Positions 25,001-35,459 of a stretch of 64,000 nucleotides of DNA are shown here, piece by piece. The notes under the pieces are model-generated. The model had not been told where the DNA came from. It saw only the letters and a program-made list of their open reading frames with translations, and did not search any database. A program made the position numbers and the translations under genes. This DNA comes from Metaphire vulgaris. Its lineage: Eukaryota; Annelida; Clitellata; Crassiclitellata; Megascolecidae. Every line of letters begins with the position of its first letter. Within the stretch, counting starts at the first letter, position 1. The stretch is taken from assembly GCA_018105865.1 (NCBI GenBank), contig CM030836.1, forward strand, positions 19,252,003 through 19,316,002, given 5' to 3'.

Positions 25001-28000
25001 ACTACTTTTATTCATTCATGGGACCTAGGTTTGCAGTAAGAAATAAATCTTTTCAATATTATGAAAACTAAGTATATATTAGAGATGTTGTCCAGTCGAA
25101 ATAGCGCAAGATAAACTAGCACCGACAAAATCGCGCCGACAAAAAAGCGTCACAAATCCCGACAAAACAAAATAGTGCCGACGTAATCGCGCGATATGAC
25201 AACACATATGAAATAAACCGTAGATCTACATTCATTAGTACGTTTATTAAATGGTTTTACGTTATTGAATGAATTATTTAAAGGACATTTTTCACAGTTA
25301 AATTAGCTTTGACGTAGTATTACTTGGAGAAAAACCTGCTAAAGCTAAAGTTGAGTTCTTTATCGGTTCTCAGTCGGACGCTATTTTGTCGGCGCTATTT
25401 TGTCTGGCGCTATTTTGTCTGGCGCTATTTTGCCTGGCGCTATTTTGCCTGGCGCTATTTTGTCTGGCGCTATTTTGTCTGGCGTTATTTTGTCTGGCGC
25501 TATTTTGTCTAGCGCGATTTAGTCGGCGAACCATAAGAGATATATTGAGCAATGAAGGACAACCAAAGACAATGAAAATCAAAATGGAAATTGGGAATAA
25601 TTAAGTCTGATCTACATAGCTTGAGTAAATCATCTATTCTTGATTTGATCCATCACTTACATATTCGGTCGCAAATTGTCGCATGAGATGCAATTATACA
25701 ATTGATAAACACTGCTCGATTACTGAAATTTTCAGAATGGAGCAACGAGACGCTTGTGATAACAGCGTTTCAACAGCTGGATGAATTATACATAGACGGG
25801 ACAATGGTCCAGACGCTTCCTAATGGTGGAGACCCGAATACTCCGGATAACGTGACTATGACAGACAACACTCGTTTAGTTGCTCTGAAAGCAATAATTC
25901 CCAATCCGTCTTGTGGTGGTGTATTAGCTTCAGCAGCCGATAACTCCGTAATTACAGACAGCGGTTTTAGATGCATTGACGCAGGATCAGTAACAGACGC
26001 GGATTGGTTTCAACTGGGATTCGATGATTCCGGTTGGACAATGGCGAGTGAATACGGTAACAATACGGTTGGTCGCAATGGCTGCTCTCAGAATGATCCG
26101 ATCGCAGACATTGATCCAAACGCCAAATGGATATGGACTAGTAATCCGTATCATGTAATTGTCTACTGCAGAGGATACACCAGTAAGTGTTGTTGATAAT
26201 ATTATTTCTGCTGCATATCCCATTAGCATCTGTCCTGAATTTTAACTGCGTATCTATGTCAGCATAGGCATGAGCAAATGAATGCATACATTCTAATACA
26301 TTTTTCAACAAAAGCAATGTATGGTTTTTAGTTTGAATCGCTATATATTTGAACTCACATGGACCATTTTCTTTCTCAACTGTTGTAATGTTTCATCTGA
26401 CTCGTTGATCCCTTTCTGTCTTTAGCTATCTGCAGCAATCCATCGCCATGTCTTAATGGTGGAACATGTTTGAATAACAGTCCTCAAATGTGCATGTGTG
26501 CGCCACAATTCACTGGGAAATATTGTGAAACAGGTAATAACTCTTATTAGTAAATTGTCTGCAATCTTGCGGTTGAAAAGCAGTTCTTGCAACTTGACAG
26601 TTGTTATCATTAGCGATATTCTTTTAAAATATGAGTATATTACATCGATATGTAAAAGTAGGTGTGTACTCACTTTTTGTTCATTCATGGGACCTAGATT
26701 TGCAGTAAGAAATAAACCTTATCAATATTATGAAAAACTAAGTATACATTAGAGATGTTGTCCAGTCGAAATAGCGCAAGATAAACTAGCACCGAAAAAA
26801 TCGCGCTGACAAATAAGCGTCACAAATCCCGACAAAACAAAATAGTGCCGACGTAATCGCGCGATATGACAATAAAACATATGAAATAAACCGATAGACC
26901 TTTTCATTAGTACGTTTATTAAATGGTTTTACGTTATTGAATGAATTATTTAAATTTTTCACAGATTCTTATCTTTGACGTAGTATTTTATCTGGAGAAA
27001 AACCCCTGCTAAAGCTAAAGTTGAGTTCTTTATCGGTTCTCAGTCGGACCTGTTGGACGCTATTTTGTCTGGCGCTATTTTTGTCTGGCGCTAAATTGCT
27101 TATTTTGCAGGCGCTTTTTGTCTGGCGCTATTTTGTCTTTTATCGGCGAACCATAAGAGATATATTAAGCAATGAAGGACAACCGAAGACAATGAAAATC
27201 AAAATGGAAATTCGGAATAATTAAGTCTGATCTATATAGCTTGAGTAAATCATTTATTCTTGATTTGATCCATCACTTGCATATTCGGTCGCAAATTGTC
27301 GCATGAGATGCAATTATGCAATTGATAAACACTGCTGGATTACTGGAATTTTCAGAATGGAGCAACGAGACGCTTGTGATAACAGCGTTTCAACAGCTGG
27401 ATGAATTATACATAGACGGGACAATTATCCAGACGCTTCCTAACGGTGGAGACCCGAATACTCCGGATTACGTGACTATGACAGACAACACTCGTTTAGT
27501 TGCTCTGAAAGCAATTAATATTCCCACTCCTTCCTGTGGTGGTGTATTAGCTTCAGCAGCCGATAACTCCATAATTACAGACAGCGGTTTTAGATGCATT
27601 GACGCAGGATCAGTAACAGACACGGATTGGTTTCAACTGGGATTCGATGATTCCGGTTGGGCAGTGGCGGTTGAATACGCTGACAATACGGCTGGTCGCA
27701 CTGGCTGCTCTCAGAATGATCCGATCGCAGACATAGATCCAAACGCCAAATGGATATGGACCAATAACCGTATGCAGCATGTAATTGTCTACTGCAGAGG
27801 ATACACCAGTAAGTGTTGTTGATAACATTATTTCTGCTGCATATCCCATTAGCATCTGTCTTGAATTTTAACTGCGTATCTATGTCAGCATAGGCCTGAG
27901 CAAATGAATGCATACATTTTAATACATATTTCAACAAAAGCAATGTATGGTTTTTATTTTGAATCGCTATATATTTGTACTTACATGGACCATTTTCTTT

Positions 28001-31000
28001 CTCAACTGTTATAATGTTTTATCTGACTCGTTGATTCTTTTCTGTCTTTAGCTTTCTGCAACACTTTATCGCCATGTCTTAATGGTGGAACATGTTTGAA
28101 TAACAGTCCTCAGATGTGCATGTGTTCATCACAATTCACTGGGACATATTGTGAAACAGGTTATTATAGCAGATAGTAGTACATTTATATAACCTTTCTG
28201 TTGAAAAGAAGTTCTTGCAACTTAAAGTTGTTATCATAAGCGGTACTTTAAAAATTACGAGTATATGTACATTTATACATAAAAGGTAGGCGTGCACCCA
28301 CTTTTTATTGTTATTCATTCATGGGACATCAGACCAGTAGGAAGTTGGGGTGCAGAGGTGCAGCTTCATTCCTAGAAAAACTCAGGGTTTCAGCGCACCC
28401 CCTGGAAAATAAGGCTGTTTTGAGGTTGTGAGGATTTTTCAATAAAAATGAGAGATGACGATCTTTTTGCTCGTCAGGGTTTTAGGGTTTTTTCAGAGAC
28501 GAAATTTGGATATTTTTCTCCTTTTTGTCACAGCTTAAGGAAATCTGCACCCCCTGGTGAAAATTCGTTCCAAAGTGCCTGTTGGACATAGACTTGCAGT
28601 TAGAAATAAATTTTATCAGCACTTTGAAAACCAAGTTTATGTAAAAGATTTTAAGCAATGAAAGAAAAACCAGACAATGAAAATCAAAATGGAAATTCGT
28701 TAGTTTGAGTAAATGATTCTTCTTAGTTTGATTCATCTCTTGCATATTCAGTCTCGAATTGTCGCATGAGATGCAATTATACAATTGATAAACACTGCTC
28801 GATTAATGAAATTTTCAGAATGGAGCAACGAGACACTTGTGATAACAGCGTTTCAACAGCTGGATGAATTATACATAGACGGAACAAAGATCCAGCCGCT
28901 TCCTAACGGTGGAGACCCGAACACTCCGGATAAAGTGACTATGACAGACAACACTCGTTTAGTTGCTCTGAAAGCATATAACCTTGGCAATCCGTCTTGT
29001 GGAGGCGTATTAGCTTCAGCAGCCGATAACTCCATAATTACAGACAGCGGTTTTAAATGCATTGACGTATTAGTCACGAATTGGTTTCAACTGGGATTCG
29101 ATGATTCCGATTGGGCAGTGGCGGTTGAATACGCTGACAATACGGCTGGACGCATTTCCTGCTCTCAGAATGAATCAATCGCAGACATTGATCCAAACGC
29201 CAAATGGATATGGACCAATAATTTGAATAATTTCGTTGTCTACTGTAGAGGATACACCAGTAAGTGTTGTTGATAACATTATTTCTGCTGCATATCCCAT
29301 TGGCATATGTCATAAATTTTAACTGCGTATCTATATGTCAGCATAGCAGGGACGAAGAGCTAGGGTGCCCGGCGCCCGGAGACAAAACATATCGATGACG
29401 CCCCCTCAACTTGACGAGAATCATAAAAAGCAAAAAAAGGGCGCCGTTCCGTCCATTTTGGCACCACTTTATTCTTCATTCAACTTCACGAATACCCAGG
29501 CAAGCAAAAAAGTCCATCGCCCGTAGTGGAACATCCTACCTTAAACCAATTTTGCCCCCTCCCACCTCGGCGTCCGGGACATCTGTACTCCCTACACCCC
29601 CTAGATCCGCCTCTGCAGCATAGGCCTGAGCAAATGAATGCATACATTTTAATAAATTATCGATTGGGTGCGTAGACTCGTTGCTACAGCATTGCTCTTG
29701 ACTTTAAAAGATAAAGATAAATGATTAGAGTTATTTGTGATTTTCCGTCTTTCCGTAGCGTTTTATCTTTTACCATTAATTGTTCTTTTTCTGCAGCGTA
29801 ATGTTTTCCAAGGTGTAATTCTTCTTCTTTCTCCTCCTCCTCCTCCTCCTCTTCTTCTTCCTGTTCTTTATGACGACCCTGGTATTTGTGATCCAGTCGA
29901 TGCTGACGGACGACCGTCTGTAGGCAAAGTAGGCGGCATTTGGTGGGGAAGCATATTTGGACAAAATATTTTCAGTTAATTTTTTTACTCTTTTGCTGGT
30001 ACGATTCTGATAATATTGCACTGAACGTACTTTAAAAAGCCTACAAATTGCGCTATATTCCATGAATTGGTATGAATAGTTATGGACCCACAGCGGCAAA
30101 GTTTGCCATTTTAAAGGGTGGCATGTATAATGAATGCAAACAAATATGCAAAAAAACCCATTTAATAGTATCTACACAGAACTTTTTGCAAGTGGTTAAC
30201 ACAAAATGATAAATTTTCCACTTACATTATGGCGATAATAAGTTAGCTATATCTTGTTTGTATAATCGTATTATTACATTGTTTGTGGGGGGGCAATATT
30301 GCATCTCACCTACAATAAAAACATTTATCGGACCGGCCCTGAGTGGGTGCTAATGCAGTAGCGTCAACTGTTTGTACTGCGCGTCCTTTTTAAAACTACA
30401 GTTTGAGGGAACCGATTTTTAAATCCCTAGGTCAGTATAAAAGATCTCCTATCTATTTACGTTAAACAAGTATGGCTGCTTGGAATATAATGTAAACCTT
30501 CTTCTTGTTCTTCTTCTTCTTCTTCTTCTTCTTCTTCTCCTTCTTCTTCTTCTTCTTCTTCCTCCTCCTCTTTCTCTTCTTCGCCCGCCGCTGCACGATA
30601 AAATAATAGTGTTGTCTTAGTGCCTATACTGCCTTCAGGTCATTTCGATATTTCCCTAGATAACAACTAATTTTATTTCATTCTAATCTGCCACATGGCT
30701 GTCCATTGAATACCAATTCTCGATCACTATAGTAGCTATCTTCTGAGCTTCGTCAATCGGACTTTAGCGGCTTTCTTGGGTCTTTGTTCTCCAGAAGATA
30801 ACTTCTTTCTTCAAAGACTTGGCGCCAACGTGGTCATATATAATCATCATCTTTAAAGCTGTCTTTAATCCTACACGTGGCTTCGTGGAAGTATATTCTT
30901 TGTGTGACACAGCACAATATTGCGATACGAAACATCTCCAGTCTACACGTAGTTTTATCTAGACTGCCTTTTCCCACTCAAATTAATCCACATCTGTCGT

Positions 31001-34000
31001 ATGCTCCCGTGCATCGAATGAAATCAGCGGATATAGCCTGTCGTTAGTTTGTTTAAATATTAATTTTGTTCATCCTCTTTGTTCTTAAAATGACGTTGTG
31101 GCATATTGAAATTGATGAACGCAAGGTTCATATTAATAAAAGTTCGTACCAGTGCATTATCTCTTTGGTTTCATTGATTTCGATCAGTACACAGAATACC
31201 TATAGGCCTATAGGCTCGAGCGAACTTTGTGTAATTTATTGTTTTGTAATTATGTATACATGCGTAAATATATAGGCTCAGTTTATAGTGTATTTTTATA
31301 CTGGTTTTAATCAAAAAAGGTAAAGGTAGTCCCATACTTAGGGTTTCCGGCGCTGATCTCCGGTACTACATAGGTTGCCATTACTTTCTCTAGACCTGCG
31401 TTTTACCTTCGCAGCTTAGTGCTGCTACCAATTTATCGACGCCTAAGCGATGAACGGCTTGGTTGGCCGCCGGCACCACGATTAGATCCTGGGATGGTCA
31501 CCCATCCAAGTACTAACCGCGCTCGACGTTGCTTAACTTCGGTGTTCTGACGAGAACCGGTCGCACAACGCCAAATAATCAAAGCATTCTGCAATACGTC
31601 GGCGCCTTGTCTATTTGTCAGACTTTTTAGAGACTCGATAACGTTGTTTTTTTGCTTGTCAGATTTTTTAAAGACTTGATTGGTAAGGTTTCTTTCCAGG
31701 AATTTTGAAAATTTTCCCCCTCGAAAAGGCGGCACTTTTTATTTTCGCTCCAGGCGGCACTTTGCCTAGCTACGCCACTGGTATCAGCAGCAGCAGTAGC
31801 TGTATAACGAAGTGTTCGTGCAAATGTGTTGGATTTTCTGCGTTTAGAAATTCCGACAACTCTCGAAGACACAACAATCGAAATCACAACATTGCCTGAA
31901 ACAACAGTCGACTTAACAAAGGAGATTTCAGAGACTACAGAGTTGACCACTGAAGATCCCACAACGCCTGAATCCACACAGCATACTTCTCAAACAACAG
32001 AAGAGACAACTCCAAGTGAGACAACCACGGAGACGATAAGCGATACTTCTGAGACTACACAAAAGTCTGTTACAACCCAGAGTAGTACAATATCAGAAAC
32101 AATGGGTGATACTTCTGGGACACCCCAAAAGACAACCCAGAGCAGTACAATATCGGAAACAATAGGTGATATTTCTAAGACATCCCAAGAGACAACCCAG
32201 AGTAGTACAATATCAGAAACAATAGGTGATATTTCTGAGACACCCCAAAAGACAACCCAGAGTAGTACAATATCAGAAACAATAGGTGATATTTCTGAGA
32301 CACCCCAAAAGACAACCCAGAGTAGTACAATATCAGAAACAATAAGTGATATTTCTGAGACACCCCAAAAGACAACCCAGAGTAGTACAATATCAGAAAC
32401 AATAGGTGATATTTCTGAGACACCCCAAAAGACAACCCAGAGTACTACAATATCAGAAACAATAGGTGATACTTCTAAGACACCCCAAGAGACAACCCAG
32501 AGTAGTACAATATCGGAAACAACAGGTGATAATTCTGAGACACCCCAAAAGACAACCCAGAGTAGTACAATATCAGAAACAATAGATGATATTTCTGAGA
32601 CACCCCAAAAGACAACCCAGAGTACTACAATATCAGAAACAATAGGTGATATTTCTGAGACACCCCAAAAGACAACCCAGAGTAGTACAATATCAGAAAC
32701 AATAGGTGATAATTCTGAGACACCCCAAAAGACAACCCAGAGTACTACAATATCAGAAACAATAGGTGATATTTCTGAGACACCCCAAAAGACAACCCAG
32801 AGTAGTACAATATTAGAAACAACAGGCAACGAAGCAACAAGTACTATTATCGTCACTTCTCAGACAACGGGCTCAACAACTGGAAGCGTGCCTGCACCAG
32901 GGTCTACTAGTGACACTTCCGGTACAACGCAAGCGTCAGAAGTGACAACCCGGACTACTTCAAATATGGCTCTTCCGGCGACCTCGTCTCCTTAGGAACA
33001 ACAACACGGATAAGCGAACCCACGACGACGGAAGACGATGGGTGAGATTTGACAATACTTTAGATCCGCGATCAGTCTCGGCAGAGACATCTACTTACTA
33101 ACTAGAGTTTAGTAGGAAATTGGAAACTATTCCATTTGATTTCGATAAGCAATTGACCAGATCCGATGAAGATTACAACATTGCTATTCTTTTAAAAAAA
33201 TTCTATTGGGGCAAACGATGGACACCATAAGGAATTTTTGAATTTAAAAAAATTATTCTGCATGCTGCATTTCCCGTTTTTTTCAGAATATACCAATCAG
33301 ATTTTATTGAAAGTAGAAAATAACCAACACATTAATTTAAGATTAACCATTTCGAAACCTTTATTCTCATTCGATGAACACATTTCTTGTTTGCTGTTAA
33401 CAGTATATGCGATGAAAATCAGTACTGTAACGGGCCAATGCAAGTATCGGGTTCCGACATCCGAAACTGCCAGTGTCCATCCGGGTATCTCAACATCAAC
33501 AACAACTGCTGTCTGAACCAATGGTGGGTCATCGGTCTGACGTTGATCTGCGTGGGGATAGTCATCGGTGTCGTTATATCGGTCATCGCATGTCTGGGAT
33601 GTCCGTGCAAAAAGACAACCAAGGACAACCTTTCGATAACCGATGTTTCAGAAGCGGAGATCGGCGGCCCCTGGGATAACGTTCCGTTGGCAGACGACGT
33701 CGGCAAAGCTGTAGGAAACGGGTTTGTTTGCACTCTTCACTTAATCTTAAGAGTGTTGCACACAACCGATTGACTTAGCAGAAAAACTGCTATATATATA
33801 TAGTGCAGTGGCGCAACCAGAGCTCCCGAATAGACGGGCGCAAGATAGGAATTATTTTTAGAGTAAAAACAGTCAGCAAGCCAAAAGGGTCGCCAAGGAC
33901 CTCCTCGCACATTCACGTATTATGTTCCGATCATCCTACCAACCCCAACCCCACACGAAAATTTATCAGCGGTTTTGCGCAAATCCTTCGACTGGTCCCA

Positions 34001-35407
34001 GCCAGAATATAGGGGACCCCGTCCTCGTACTTTGCCTCATGGCTACGCCAATGCTATAGTGTATCTTAGATAGTCATGAAATAATTATATATATATATAT
34101 ACTCTCGGTACTTGTTCCCGAAGGACTTATCAAAAAAGTATCCGGATATATATATGTGCACAATATTCCGGACATATACATATATACACATTGTATATGT
34201 ATATATAAGTCTTATATATATGCGCAATTGCACATATTAAGTGTATATATACATCCATATGTTAGTGTATGCGTGTGTACATACAGGCATATGCACTTAT
34301 ACAGTATGTACTAATTTTGAAAGACTCCTGCTAATTGTTGAGTTCAGTGTTAATCTTGGCGATTGCTTTCATTTGGGACTCTCTATTATAACATTGCATC
34401 GACAGTCATTATATTTGTCTCTAAGGCGTCTGTCGACGTGCATCATTTGTACTGGACGAACTCTTTAGGTAGATCGGACATTTAAAAACCGACATATCAA
34501 ACTCATGAGCAAAAACAGCGCTTAATAAATGTTGATTACGCAGTGTTCCGGCAAAGGCGACGACGGTTCACGAAGTGGCTGTCGCCAGTCCAAATGGTCA
34601 TCCAAATGGTCATCCATCGGACGTGGTCGTCGATTCTTCCGCCGCCAAGAGAGTGTCATCGCAACCGCTGCAATCTCAAACAAAGTCCGAGAAACCACAC
34701 GAGGTACTATACAAATCTTTCTCCAATTTATACCCGAAATCTGTCTCTAACGCAGTAGTAAACAGTATCTTATGAAAAACAAATCAAATATATTTAATAG
34801 TCTAATATAATCTGTTCTTAAACTTCCATCGCGCCACTTCATAATGCATACTAATAGTAAGAATATAGTAAAGATTATGCATGGTAATGACAATTATGAT
34901 GATGATATCTGGATATTAAGTGGTTCAGTAGGATTTCTCCTGCGTCGAAAACCACTGTCATCTATGCATCCCTTATCCCAACTTCTGTTTGTCCTCTATA
35001 CAGCTGTTATACAGTATATGACTCTACAAAAAGAAACACAATTCGAAGATATAGTACAGTATAGTATAGTACAGTATAGTACAGAGGATACAGTAAATAT
35101 CAAACAGCACATGTATCGAATCTCAGTTCTTTATAATTTTTGTTCCATAATCATTATTTTAAGGCTACACCCACCCCTAGGCCATGGGCCTGATTCGACC
35201 TGCATGTGAAGAAAATTCCTACGAAACTAAGTTTATAGCCTAACTATAGAATAATTGTTTTCTAATCTGGAGTACGAGATTTCGGTCAAAACTGAGTCAT
35301 GTGAGTTTCCAATATGCACGATACTAAGTTGATCTCTATCTATGTCGTTGTTTGCTGCTCCTAGGTGGCGCTGTGTTCGACCTATTTCGCGATATGAGCG
35401 AAGCGTT

Positions 35408-35459
<52 letters not shown>

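Larger units (their letters stand above)
24087..29259 (+). repeat. Tandem duplication of a ~1.6-kb D-EGF cassette
   Basis: D exons start at 24087, 25736, 27356 and 28819. The introns between them are nearly identical too: gtaagtgttgttga donors, the conserved stretch tctgctgcatatcccatt, the minisatellite element, and aaacactgctcgatta before the acceptor. The whole cassette, introns included, was copied recently. Confidence 0.93.

Noticed and set aside
25382..25510. CRISPR-like array
   Set aside because: The 15-bp units are contiguous with no spacers, in a eukaryotic intron. It is a minisatellite.
31480..31572. 5S rRNA gene on the minus strand
   Set aside because: Only part of a 5S-like sequence, diverged, and fused to a SINE body.
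31990..32856. 288-residue open frame antisense to the mucin repeats
   Set aside because: It is the mirror of a 60-bp repeat without stops and reads as a monotonous hydrophobic repeat. The plus strand has splice sites and phase agreement.
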